From NCBI RefSeq assembly GCF_025642255.1, contig NZ_CP106759.1, positions 1,019,501-1,083,500 of the forward strand: DNA of 64,000 bases, written 5' to 3'. The notes under the pieces are model-generated. The model saw nothing but the letters and a program-made list of their open reading frames with translations, searched no databases and had not been told where the DNA came from. Position numbers and translations under genes: made by a program. Below are positions 1 through 7,329 of the stretch, piece after piece. Positions within the stretch are counted from its first letter, which is position 1. Every line of letters begins with the position of its first letter. The stretch comes from Stenotrophomonas maltophilia (lineage in GTDB: Bacteria; Pseudomonadota; Gammaproteobacteria; Xanthomonadales; Xanthomonadaceae).

Positions 1-2
1 GC

Positions 3-869
3 ACCGCGAAATTCACTGCGCGCTATGTTCCGACGCTGCAGTCACTGGAGGCGCTGCGCGACGGCTACCTGAGCATGTCCATCGGTCGCTTCGAACAGGC
101 GCGGAATCGTGAGGCGACACGGCTGGCCGTGTTGTGGGCCACCGCGCTGGGCACGCTGGCGGTGCTGGGCGTGGCCCTGCGCATAGCCCACCGGCAGATC
201 CTCAGGCCGCTGCTGCAGGCACAGGAACAGGTGGTGCAGATTGCGTCCGACGCGCCGGGCCCCGCGCAGCACGTCACTCATCCATTGGCAGAGATGCAGC
301 GGCTGTTCGACGCGATTGAAGTGCTGCGCGAGACCTCACGTGAACGTTCCGCACTGACCAGCGAACTGCGCCAGCTGGCCGGCACCGATGCGCTGACCGG
401 GTTGCTCAATCGGCGCGCGCTGGACGAACACGTGCAGCAGCGGCACGCCGCAGGCAACGGCATGGCGGTGGTGATCCTGCTCGACGTCGATCATTTCAAG
501 GCAATCAACGACGGCCAAGGCCACGCCGCAGGCGACGAGGTACTGGTGCAGGTTGCGCAGCTGCTGCGCAGGTACCTGCGGCACACCGACAGCATCGCCC
601 GCTACGGTGGCGAGGAGTTCCTTGTGCTGCTGGCGGATGGGGATCTCGGCGCGGGTGGCCGGTTGGCCGAATCGCTGCGCGTCGCACTGCAGCAGTCGGA
701 TATCGTGCTGGGCAATGGCAACGTGCTGCGTGTAACTGCCAGTTTCGGTGTGGCCGAGGGCAGTACCGATGCACTGGGCTGGCGTTCCCTGCTGCGTGCT
801 GCCGATGCCGCCATGTATCGGGCCAAGGCGCAGGGACGCGATCGGGTAGGGATTGCCGGTGCACGCTGA
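3..869 (+). CDS. Diguanylate cyclase, GGDEF domain (5' end outside window)
   Basis: The frame is open from the first bases of the window, so the N-terminus is missing. The visible part has one membrane segment (around LAVLWATALGTLAVLGVALR), a short linker and a C-terminal GGDEF domain. The domain shows the DALTGLLNRR start, the LLDVDHFKAIND metal/substrate region and the active-site loop RYGGEEF. An RxxD inhibitory site (RHTD) lies five residues before GGEEF, so product inhibition by c-di-GMP is likely. Known role of the family: condensation of two GTP to c-di-GMP at the inner membrane. The missing part probably holds a periplasmic or cytoplasmic sensor domain, which cannot be identified here. 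Stop codon at 867-869. Confidence 0.93.
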   Translation, partial: TAKFTARYVPTLQSLEALRDGYLSMSIGRFEQARNREATRLAVLWATALGTLAVLGVALRIAHRQILRPLLQAQEQVVQIASDAPGPAQHVTHPLAEMQRLFDAIEVLRETSRERSALTSELRQLAGTDALTGLLNRRALDEHVQQRHAAGNGMAVVILLDVDHFKAINDGQGHAAGDEVLVQVAQLLRRYLRHTDSIARYGGEEFLVLLADGDLGAGGRLAESLRVALQQSDIVLGNGNVLRVTASFGVAEGSTDALGWRSLLRAADAAMYRAKAQGRDRVGIAGAR

Positions 870-996
870 GTGCCACGGCGCTGGCGACGCCGGTCATGGC
901 GGTACATCAGGGGCAGCATGCCCCCTTGCGCCGCACTTCATCTGCATCGCACAGGGCGCGGCCTAGACTTGCAGCCTGACACTGCAGGAGCCCGCC

Positions 997-1119
997 ATGT
1001 CCGTCGATCCCGCCTTGGCCAGCGCGCAGCCGGCGTCCGTGCTGGCGCGCACCGACGCCGATGCGCCACGCCCTCCGTCGCTGCGGCGCCGCGGTGATGG
1101 TCGTGTGGCTGTGCAGTGA
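997..1119 (+). CDS. Possible 40-residue small ORF upstream of GNAT gene
   Basis: An ATG with a good Shine-Dalgarno (GCAGGAG, 6 nt before it) opens a 40-codon frame rich in Ala, Arg and Pro. Its TGA at 1117-1119 overlaps a GTG at 1116 that is in frame with the GNAT gene, which would allow coupled translation. There is no recognisable domain. It may be a genuine small protein, a leader peptide for the GNAT gene, or chance. A TAGACT -10-like hexamer lies about 30 bp upstream. Confidence 0.3.
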   Translation: MSVDPALASAQPASVLARTDADAPRPPSLRRRGDGRVAVQ

Positions 1120-1133
1120 GATCGGCCGTGGCG

Positions 1134-1634
1134 ATGCTGGAGATTCCCACGCTGCATACCGCACGGTTGCGCCTGCGCCCGCAACGGCTGGAGGATTTCA
1201 ACACCTATGCGAGCTTTCTTGCATCGCCCCGTGCGCGCGGCATGGGCGGTCCATTTGGTGAGGTCGCGGCCTGGGGACAGTTCTGTCACGACCTGGCCAG
1301 CTGGCCCTTGTTCGGCCACGGCGCGCTGATGATCGAACGGCGCGACAGCGGCGCCTGCATTGGACAGGTCGGCATCAATCACGGCCCGTTGTTTCCGGAA
1401 AAGGAACTGGGCTGGCTGTTGTACGACGGCCACGAAGGGCAGGGCTTCGCCAGCGAGGCCGCGGCCGCCCTGCGCGACTGGGCGTTCACATCGCTGCAGT
1501 TGCCGACGCTGGTGAGCTACATGGCGCCGGACAACCTCGCGTCGCAGGCCGTGGCCCGGCGGCTGGGCGGGGTGCTGGATGCGGACGCGCTGCGCAACGA
1601 TCCGGACGATCTGGTGTTCCGCTACGCGCGTTGA
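1134..1634 (+). CDS. GNAT family N-acetyltransferase (RimJ/RimL-like)
   Basis: A protein of about 166 residues starting MLEIPTLHTARLRLRP, the typical opening of the RimJ/RimL branch of GNAT enzymes (Acetyltransf_3). The core contains IGQVGINHG, the beta strand ELGWLLYDG and the acetyl-CoA loop region HEGQGFASEAAAA, followed by the usual MAPDNLASQAVARRLG helix. It presumably moves acetyl from acetyl-CoA to an amine, but the substrate cannot be read from sequence. An in-frame GTG at 1116 would add six residues and overlaps the stop of a possible small upstream ORF; ATG 1134 is preferred because it matches where the family fold starts, although neither start has a strong ribosome-binding site. 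Confidence 0.85.
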   Translation: MLEIPTLHTARLRLRPQRLEDFNTYASFLASPRARGMGGPFGEVAAWGQFCHDLASWPLFGHGALMIERRDSGACIGQVGINHGPLFPEKELGWLLYDGHEGQGFASEAAAALRDWAFTSLQLPTLVSYMAPDNLASQAVARRLGGVLDADALRNDPDDLVFRYAR

Positions 1635-1703
1635 GTTCGGACAGTAAACCCCTCGGCAGTTTGCGGAACACGGCAACGGCGTTTCATCCCGCCTTCTATG
1701 GAC

Positions 1704-3098
1704 TCAGCGAAGCGAGGCTTCACCGGTCCAGGCACCGGGAACCGCCAGTTCGGGCGCGAGCGCATGTTCGACTGCGCGCCGCAGCAGTGCAGGGGCGATG
1801 TAATGCCGGTGCACGCCATCGATCAACGCCATGTAGACACGCCCGAAGATGTTGCGGGTCTGCACACGCGTGCCAAGGCTGATATCGATGCGGCCGTCGG
1901 TATGCCGCTGCACGCGGACACTGCTGCGGAAGCGCAGGTGGCGATCGTCGGCGCCCAGCAGTACTTCGGCATAGCGGCCATGTGCATCGACCTGTGAATC
2001 CAACACGGGATAGCGGCCCGCAAAGAGCTGCGTGTGATCGCTGCATGCCAGCGACGAGACCGGGCAGCCCAGCCGCGCGGTGCGCAGCCCCAAGGGAGCC
2101 ACCAGCCAGTTGCGCACCGCCATCAGCTGGCTGACGCCGCCCGGTGGGTTGCACAGGAAGCCTTCCAGCACGTTTGCCAGCAACTGCGAAACAGGTGGCT
2201 GCTGCAATTGAGCACCGTCCAGCCGGAGCACCGTCAGATCATGGTAGTTGCTGGACTGCAGTGCTTTACCCAGCAGTCCGTCATCGCTGGGCGCGCGGGA
2301 CTCGAGGGTAAATGGAAGGGGGGCACGTTCGACGAAGCCACGCAGTGGACGCAGATTGATCCGTCGCAGCGGGCCGAGCAACGCCCGGGTACGGGCGCAC
2401 AGGGACGCGCACAGGCTGGGAGGTGCGGCCTGCAGCGAGAGACGCAGCAGCGGGGTGGCCGCCAACGTGGCCATGGTGGGCCAGTGCACCTCGGGAAGCA
2501 CCTCAGTCAAGCTGGGAATATCAGCACCGTTGCATTGCACCTGCGCTCTTGTTTCAGCGCTCATCGCACCGGCCAGTTCGTTGCTGTGGCAAGACAGTGC
2601 GAACAGGGCAGGGTGGCCAGGATGGTTCGATACAAACTGGTGCCAGGTACCTCCGCCAAATCGAACGGTGAAAAGGCAGTCCGGTGGGATCTGGACGCGA
2701 CGCAGCGAGCGCAGGAGCGCGACGGGATCGATTGCGAGCTGTGCATCGGAGGCCATCGCGAAACGCAGCTCAGCGCCTGCGCTGCCGGCGATGGCGGTGA
2801 ACATGCGTGGGCCGGCGTGGCGATGGAACGGATGTCCGCCTTCGCCGACCATGAAACTGTACAGCGAGGACGCATCGCCGTACTGCAGATGCATGCCACC
2901 GAGCCGTGCAGAGGGCTCATCGAGTGCATCGATGAAGGCGGGGTGGTGGCGCTGACGCTGGCTGGCATCAGCCACCAGCGCGTCTCCGGCACCGATGCCG
3001 AGCTGTGCGATCAGTGTGACTTCAACGGGGCCGCCGCCCTCCTGAGCCGCAAGCTGTACACCTGGAAACGAGCGGCTGTCGTGGGTCGGTCCAGGCAT
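1704..3098 (-). CDS. Cupin-like / DUF2867 two-part protein
   Basis: A 464-residue protein of unknown function. The N-terminal half has a cupin-like metal site: the HPFHRH cluster around residues 89-94 followed by a GTWHQF strand near 151. The C-terminal half (about residues 290-460), beginning near the SNYHDLTVLRLDG segment, resembles DUF2867. The start is placed at an ATG 11 bp after the stop of the upstream ArsR gene, so the two form an operon. I see no signal peptide or membrane segment. Neither half has a proven role known to me. An association with stress or small-molecule sensing through the ArsR protein is inference only. Confidence 0.7.
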   Translation of the reverse strand: MPGPTHDSRSFPGVQLAAQEGGGPVEVTLIAQLGIGAGDALVADASQRQRHHPAFIDALDEPSARLGGMHLQYGDASSLYSFMVGEGGHPFHRHAGPRMFTAIAGSAGAELRFAMASDAQLAIDPVALLRSLRRVQIPPDCLFTVRFGGGTWHQFVSNHPGHPALFALSCHSNELAGAMSAETRAQVQCNGADIPSLTEVLPEVHWPTMATLAATPLLRLSLQAAPPSLCASLCARTRALLGPLRRINLRPLRGFVERAPLPFTLESRAPSDDGLLGKALQSSNYHDLTVLRLDGAQLQQPPVSQLLANVLEGFLCNPPGGVSQLMAVRNWLVAPLGLRTARLGCPVSSLACSDHTQLFAGRYPVLDSQVDAHGRYAEVLLGADDRHLRFRSSVRVQRHTDGRIDISLGTRVQTRNIFGRVYMALIDGVHRHYIAPALLRRAVEHALAPELAVPGAWTGEASLR

Positions 3099-3109
3099 CG
3101 GGCGGCTCC

Positions 3110-3421
3110 TCAGGGGGCGGGTGACTTGCGGCGTGCGCGCGCTTCGCGCTTGAGTGGGCCGCCCACCGGGCAGACTTCGGCAGCCCACGAGAACAAGGTG
3201 TTGGCAAGCCGGTCGGGCACCTGTCGGAAGTACACGTACTGGCCACGCTTCTCGCGTTCGATCAGACCTGCCTCTTCAAGGATGCGCAGATGGTTGGACA
3301 GTGCCGGCTTGCTGAAATCGAAGCGCTCGGACAGTTCGCCCGCACTGAGTTCACCGGCGCTGAGATAGGCCAGGACCTGCCGCCGGGCGGTTGAGGCGAG
3401 TGCTTCGAAGATGCGATCCAT
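3110..3421 (-). CDS. ArsR-family transcriptional repressor
   Basis: A 103-residue winged-helix protein of the ArsR/SmtB fold. The recognition helix region FDFSKPALSNHLRILEEAG and the wing IEREKRGQYVYFR are clear. It lacks the CxC metal site of classic ArsR proteins in the recognition helix, so it more resembles the metal-independent SdpR-like branch. The C-terminus is basic. It is the first gene of a two-gene operon with the cupin-like/DUF2867 gene. A perfect 18-bp palindrome lies 9 bp upstream of its start codon and is the obvious self-operator. Confidence 0.92.
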   Translation of the reverse strand: MDRIFEALASTARRQVLAYLSAGELSAGELSERFDFSKPALSNHLRILEEAGLIEREKRGQYVYFRQVPDRLANTLFSWAAEVCPVGGPLKREARARRKSPAP

Positions 3422-3430
3422 GAGAATGTG

Positions 3431-3448
3431 ATTAACTAATTAGTTAAT
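3431..3448. promoter_or_regulatory. Perfect 18-bp palindrome, likely ArsR operator
   Basis: ATTAACTAATTAGTTAAT is a perfect palindrome in an AT-rich island in otherwise GC-rich DNA. It sits 9 bp before the start codon of the minus-strand ArsR gene. Position, symmetry and length fit the dimer operators bound by ArsR-type repressors; binding itself is inference. Confidence 0.75.
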
Positions 3449-3546
3449 TAATAATCAAATCGTCACTGGGGTGTCAAGTGCGGAGGCGGGTTCGAAGCTC
3501 GCGTGCAACAGCGCCGACGTTCAGCCTTTCACTTCGGGATGTGGTA

Positions 3547-3563
3547 TATCGTTTATCGATAAA
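3547..3563. promoter_or_regulatory. Nested palindromes, likely operator of DUF2975-XRE operon
   Basis: TTTATCGATAAA (3552-3563) is a perfect 12-bp palindrome. It overlaps a second inverted repeat, TATCG-TTTAT-CGATA (3547-3561). The site is about 45 bp before the TTG start of the DUF2975 gene. It may be bound by the XRE regulator encoded at the end of the same operon. Confidence 0.5.
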
Positions 3564-3605
3564 TCCACCCCGGGGCGGCAGGGCCACCCCAATACCGGAG
3601 GCCGC

Positions 3606-4154
3606 TTGACCGCTCGTCCCGCCCGCGCCAGACCCGCGCGAGGCTTGTTCACCCTGGCCCAGACCGCCGTGCAGGCCGTGCGGGCCATGTGCTGGCTGGG
3701 CATCCTGGCCGCACTGCTGGCCGTGCCGCTGGTCGCCTACGACCGCCGCTGGCTGCTGGATGCCGTGCATGATGCACGTACTGCCGCCGCCCACGGAGGC
3801 GATCTGTTCCTGCACTTCTGCATCGGCCTGGGCACCATCGTTGCCCTGCTGGTGCTGTGCCTGGTGTTCCTTCGACACCTCGCGCGGATGCTGAGGTCCG
3901 CTGCCCGCGAACGCCCCTTCACCCATGCCAATGCCCGGCGCCTGCAGCGCATGGCCTGGTTGATGCTGGCGATGGAACTGCTGTCGATCGTGATCGGCCT
4001 CTACGCTGCCTGGATGGGGCCTGATTTCGCCTGGATGGAGGTGGGCGGAGGCATGTCCATCACCGGTCTGGTCGCGGTACTGATGCTGTTCGTGCTGGCG
4101 CGCGTGTTCGCGGTCGGCGCGGCGATGCGCGACGACCTGGATGGCCTGATCTGA
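3606..4154 (+). CDS. DUF2975 membrane protein
   Basis: A protein of about 182 residues with four predicted membrane segments (around CWLGILAALLAVPLVAY, IGLGTIVALLVLCLVFL, LMLAMELLSIVIGLYAAW and ITGLVAVLMLFVLARVF). This is the DUF2975 pattern, including the RERPFTHANARRLQRMAW linker. I chose the TTG at 3606 because GGAGG lies 4 nt upstream; no in-frame ATG is better placed. The gene is followed after 13 bp by a small XRE regulator, the usual partner of DUF2975 proteins (as in Bacillus YoaS/YozG). The function is not known; a signal-responsive membrane partner of the regulator is a reasonable guess. Confidence 0.85.
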   Translation: MTARPARARPARGLFTLAQTAVQAVRAMCWLGILAALLAVPLVAYDRRWLLDAVHDARTAAAHGGDLFLHFCIGLGTIVALLVLCLVFLRHLARMLRSAARERPFTHANARRLQRMAWLMLAMELLSIVIGLYAAWMGPDFAWMEVGGGMSITGLVAVLMLFVLARVFAVGAAMRDDLDGLI

Positions 4155-4167
4155 TGGACCTGACCTG

Positions 4168-4392
4168 ATGGCCGTAGTGATCACGTTGGACCGCATGCTG
4201 CAGGCGCGTGGCATGACCCTGTCCGAGCTGGCGGGGCGCATCGACATCACGCTGGCCAATCTGTCCATCCTGAAAACCGGCAAGGCCCGCGCCATCCGCT
4301 TTTCCACGCTGGATGCCATCTGCCGGGAGCTGCAATGCACACCCGGCGACCTGCTCGGCTACGACCCGACGCAGGCGCACGATGGCGGCTGA
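4168..4392 (+). CDS. XRE-family regulator (YozG-like)
   Basis: A 74-residue helix-turn-helix protein with almost no extra sequence: the HTH runs from LDRMLQARGMTLSELAGRI through LANLSILKTGKARAIRFSTL, followed by the ICRELQCTPGDLLGY ending typical of small Cro/CI proteins of the HTH_26 type. It is the second gene of an operon with the DUF2975 membrane protein. It probably binds the palindromes at 3547-3563 and controls its own operon. Confidence 0.9.
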   Translation: MAVVITLDRMLQARGMTLSELAGRIDITLANLSILKTGKARAIRFSTLDAICRELQCTPGDLLGYDPTQAHDGG

Positions 4393-4436
4393 AGCTTTTG
4401 TTTTTCCCCCTGACCTACTGACGAAACGGACCCGAA

Positions 4437-5975
4437 ATGGAATGGTTGGCTGACCCCTCGATATGGATGGGACTTGCAACCCTGGTAGTGCTCGAGATCG
4501 TGCTCGGCATCGACAACCTGGTGTTCATCGCGATCCTTGCCGACAAACTGCCGCCGCACCAGCGCGACCGTGCGCGGGTGATCGGCCTGACGCTGGCGCT
4601 GCTGATGCGGCTGGTGCTGCTGGCCGCGCTGGCGTGGATCATGAAGCTGACCGAGCCGCTGGTCACGCTGTTCGGTCACAGCTTCTCCGGACGCGACCTG
4701 ATCCTGCTGGGCGGTGGCCTGTTCCTGCTGTTCAAGGGCACCATGGAGCTGCATGAGCGGCTGGAGGGCCGCAGTCACCAGGAAGACGGCAAGAAGGTCT
4801 ACGCCAGCTTTGCCATGGTGGTGGCACAGATCGTAGTGCTGGACGCCGTGTTCTCGCTGGACTCGGTGATCACTGCCGTGGGCATGGTCGACAACCTGGG
4901 CGTGATGTATGCCGCGGTGACCATCGCGATGGCACTGATGCTGGTGGCCAGCAAGCCGCTGACCCGCTTCGTCAACAAGCATCCCACGGTGGTGGTGCTG
5001 TGCCTGGGCTTCCTGTTGATGATCGGCTTCAGCCTGGTCGCCGAGGGGCTGGGTTACAAGATTCCAAAGGGCTACCTGTACGCGGCGATCGCGTTCTCGA
5101 TCCTGGTGGAAGCCTTCAACCAGTGGGTGCGCTTCAACCGCGAGCGCAACGAGCGTCGCCAGCCGTTCCGTCAGCGCACTGCCGATGCCGTGCTGCGCCT
5201 GCTGGGCGCCCGTCCGGCCAATGGCCACGACGATGCCAGCGAAGAAGACCACGGTGATCCGGAGGAACGCCTGCAGCCGGCCGAACACGAGATGATCCGC
5301 AGCGTGCTGGGCCTGGCTGACCGGCCTGTGTCCAGTGTGATGACCGTGCGCGCCGACGTGCAGTGGATCGATCTGGCGCGCGGCCAGGACGACGTGGTGG
5401 CGCGCCTGGTGGCGTCGCCGCACACGCGCCTGCTCGTGGGCGAGGGTGATCTGGACAGCCTGCGTGGTGTGGTGCAGAGCCGCGACCTGCTGGCCGACCT
5501 GCTGCAGGGCAGGCCGCTGCAGCTGGAAGCCAACCTGCGCCAGCCGCAGTACGTGCTGTCCAGCGCCAGCGCGTTGCAGGCGCTTGAACTGATCCGCCTG
5601 CACCCGGTACCGCTGGCGGTAGCGGTGGACGAGTACGGCAGTGTGGAAGGCCTGGTGACCGCCAATGACCTGCTGGCGGCGATCGCGGGCGATCTGGTCG
5701 ATACCCAGGACGAGCGTTACGGCGTAGTGGCGCTGGACGAGGGCCAATGGGAGGCCGACGGCGCGTTGACGCTGGATGACCTGCAACGGCTGGCCGGCGT
5801 GTCGCTGCCCCGCAGTGCCGACTACATGACCATCTCCGGCCTGGTGCTGGACCAGCTTGGCCGCCTGCCGGATGTGGGCGATGCGGTCGAAGTAGCGGAT
5901 GCCCGCATCACCGTACTGGCCATGGAGAAGCGGCGCATTGTCCGCCTGCGGGTGGAGCGCCTCGGGCTTCCGTAG
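4437..5975 (+). CDS. TerC family membrane protein with CBS and CorC domains
   Basis: A 512-residue protein. Residues 1-220 form a TerC-type membrane domain with about seven helices and the acidic motifs [11 protein letters not shown] and [15 protein letters not shown] that mark this family. Residues about 285-410 hold a CBS pair ([14 protein letters not shown] and [16 protein letters not shown]), and the end (about 425-510) is a CorC/HlyC domain. The same layout is found in E. coli YoaE/YegH. TerC relatives are linked to Mn2+ or other metal export and the CBS part probably senses nucleotides; the metal here is not known. It lies 44 bp after the XRE gene but is probably independently expressed. 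Confidence 0.92.
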   Translation: MEWLADPSIWMGLATLVVLEIVLGIDNLVFIAILADKLPPHQRDRARVIGLTLALLMRLVLLAALAWIMKLTEPLVTLFGHSFSGRDLILLGGGLFLLFKGTMELHERLEGRSHQEDGKKVYASFAMVVAQIVVLDAVFSLDSVITAVGMVDNLGVMYAAVTIAMALMLVASKPLTRFVNKHPTVVVLCLGFLLMIGFSLVAEGLGYKIPKGYLYAAIAFSILVEAFNQWVRFNRERNERRQPFRQRTADAVLRLLGARPANGHDDASEEDHGDPEERLQPAEHEMIRSVLGLADRPVSSVMTVRADVQWIDLARGQDDVVARLVASPHTRLLVGEGDLDSLRGVVQSRDLLADLLQGRPLQLEANLRQPQYVLSSASALQALELIRLHPVPLAVAVDEYGSVEGLVTANDLLAAIAGDLVDTQDERYGVVALDEGQWEADGALTLDDLQRLAGVSLPRSADYMTISGLVLDQLGRLPDVGDAVEVADARITVLAMEKRRIVRLRVERLGLP

Positions 5976-6000
5976 CGTCCAGCGTGCTCGACTGCGAACT

Positions 6001-6027
6001 GAGCAGCCGGGCATGGCCCGGCTCTAC
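6001..6027 (-). repeat. SMAG-like GTAG palindrome
   Basis: On the minus strand it reads GTAGAGCCGGGCCATGCCCG followed by GCTGCTC. This is an imperfect hairpin ending in GTAG, the hallmark of Stenotrophomonas SMAG elements. It lies between the TerC gene stop and the metallophosphoesterase start. Confidence 0.85.
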
Positions 6028-6086
6028 ACAACGCTGTCCGCAGCCGTCACCATGGCGGGCTCTTGTCTTCGTCCAGGAACGTCGCA

Positions 6087-7214
6087 GTGCTGAGTACGAT
6101 TGGTTTGCTGATGGGCGTGTATGTGGCCCTTCGCCTGTTCTGGCCGCTGCGCCTGCCCGTGTGGTTGAAGGTACTGCTGTCCCTGCTGCTGGTCGCCATC
6201 GCCGTCCAGCTGCGGATCGTGGCCACGTTCTGGGGCACGATGGCCTCGCCGGAAATCCCCAAGCTGGCCATCGCCGTGCTCGCCACCGGCTCCACTGCGG
6301 TACTGCTGCTGGCACTGGTGATGCTGGTAATGGACGTGGGCCTGCTTGGCGCGTGGGTTCTGCGCAGGCCCCGTGTGACCGCAGCGCTGCGCGCGCCGTG
6401 GCTGCGCCCGGGCGCAGGCCTGCTGGCTCTGCTGGTCAGTGCCTGGGGCGTGAGCCAGGGCATGGCGGTGCCCAAGACCCGACAGATCGAGGTGGCCATT
6501 GCCGGCCTGCCTGCCGCGTTCGAGGGTTACCGCGTACTGCAGCTTACCGACATCCACGCCAGCCGCCTGCTGACCGGCGACTGGGTGCGTCAGGTCGTGG
6601 CCGAAAGCAATGCCCTGGCGCCCGACCTGGTCGTCATCACCGGCGACCTGATCGATGGCACCGTGCAGGCACGGCGCAATGACTTCCGGCCCCTGGGTGA
6701 ACTGAGGGCGCCGGACGGGGTGATCGCCATCACCGGCAATCACGAGTACTACGCCCAGTACAGCGAATGGATGCAGGCGTTCCGTGCGCTGCACATGCAG
6801 GTGCTGGAGAACAGCCACGTGCAGGTGCGGCGTGGGGATGCGGCGATGACGATCGCCGGTGTCACCGATCCGGTGGCCGCGCGCTATGGCCTGCCGCTGC
6901 CCGATCTGGAGGCGGCGCTGGCGGGTGCGGATCCGGCCGCCCCGGTGATTCTGCTCGACCACCGCCCACGCAATGCGAAGGACGCGGCCGCACGCGGGGT
7001 CAAGCTGCAGCTGTCCGGCCATACCCATGGCGGCCAGATCCTCGGCATGGACCAGCTGGTGAAGCGTGCCAACGGCGGTTTCGTCTCCGGACGGTACCGC
7101 GTCGATGACATGACGCTGTATGTGAGCAACGGTGCGGGACTGTGGGCCGGCTTCCCGGCACGCATCGGCGTGCCCTCGGAGATCACCCTGATCACCCTGC
7201 GCCGCGCACCCTGA
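6087..7214 (+). CDS. Membrane-anchored metallophosphoesterase (YkuE-like)
   Basis: A protein of about 375 residues with four N-terminal membrane segments (roughly residues 1-130) and a calcineurin-like phosphoesterase domain. Metal ligands are visible as LTDIHAS, ITGDLIDG, ITGNHEYY and SGHTHGGQI. The order matches the YkuE/YaeI branch, some of which act on lipid-linked substrates such as UDP-2,3-diacylglucosamine or phosphodiesters at the membrane face; the substrate here is unknown. I chose GTG 6087 because AGGAA lies 7 nt before it. A TTG at 6063 in the same frame would add eight residues but has no ribosome-binding site. Confidence 0.88.
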   Translation: MLSTIGLLMGVYVALRLFWPLRLPVWLKVLLSLLLVAIAVQLRIVATFWGTMASPEIPKLAIAVLATGSTAVLLLALVMLVMDVGLLGAWVLRRPRVTAALRAPWLRPGAGLLALLVSAWGVSQGMAVPKTRQIEVAIAGLPAAFEGYRVLQLTDIHASRLLTGDWVRQVVAESNALAPDLVVITGDLIDGTVQARRNDFRPLGELRAPDGVIAITGNHEYYAQYSEWMQAFRALHMQVLENSHVQVRRGDAAMTIAGVTDPVAARYGLPLPDLEAALAGADPAAPVILLDHRPRNAKDAAARGVKLQLSGHTHGGQILGMDQLVKRANGGFVSGRYRVDDMTLYVSNGAGLWAGFPARIGVPSEITLITLRRAP

Positions 7215-7217
7215 GCC

Positions 7218-7297
7218 GTCTGCGGTCCGCGCCCGTCGTGCAGCGGGTCCACCGTGCCGTCACCCGCGTGGTGGCACCCTGCGCACGGACCGCAGAC
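7218..7297 (+). other. Long structured inverted repeat upstream of MFS gene
   Basis: Two perfect 12-bp arms, GTCTGCGGTCCG (7218-7229) and CGGACCGCAGAC (7286-7297), enclose about 56 bp that contain an internal hairpin with GTGCC/GGCAC arms. There is no T-run after it. It could be a leader structure for the MFS transcript that starts 33 bp later, a processed mRNA end for the metallophosphoesterase gene, or a mobile palindrome. It does not match the SMAG or GGGTC-type repeats in this window. Confidence 0.45.
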
Positions 7298-7329
7298 AGG
7301 GAAACGATGGTGGCGAAGGCGAACAGGCG

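Noticed and set aside
4359..6014. Open frame of about 551 codons opposite the TerC-CBS-CorC gene
   Set aside because: Gln/His-rich antisense shadow without start signals or domains.
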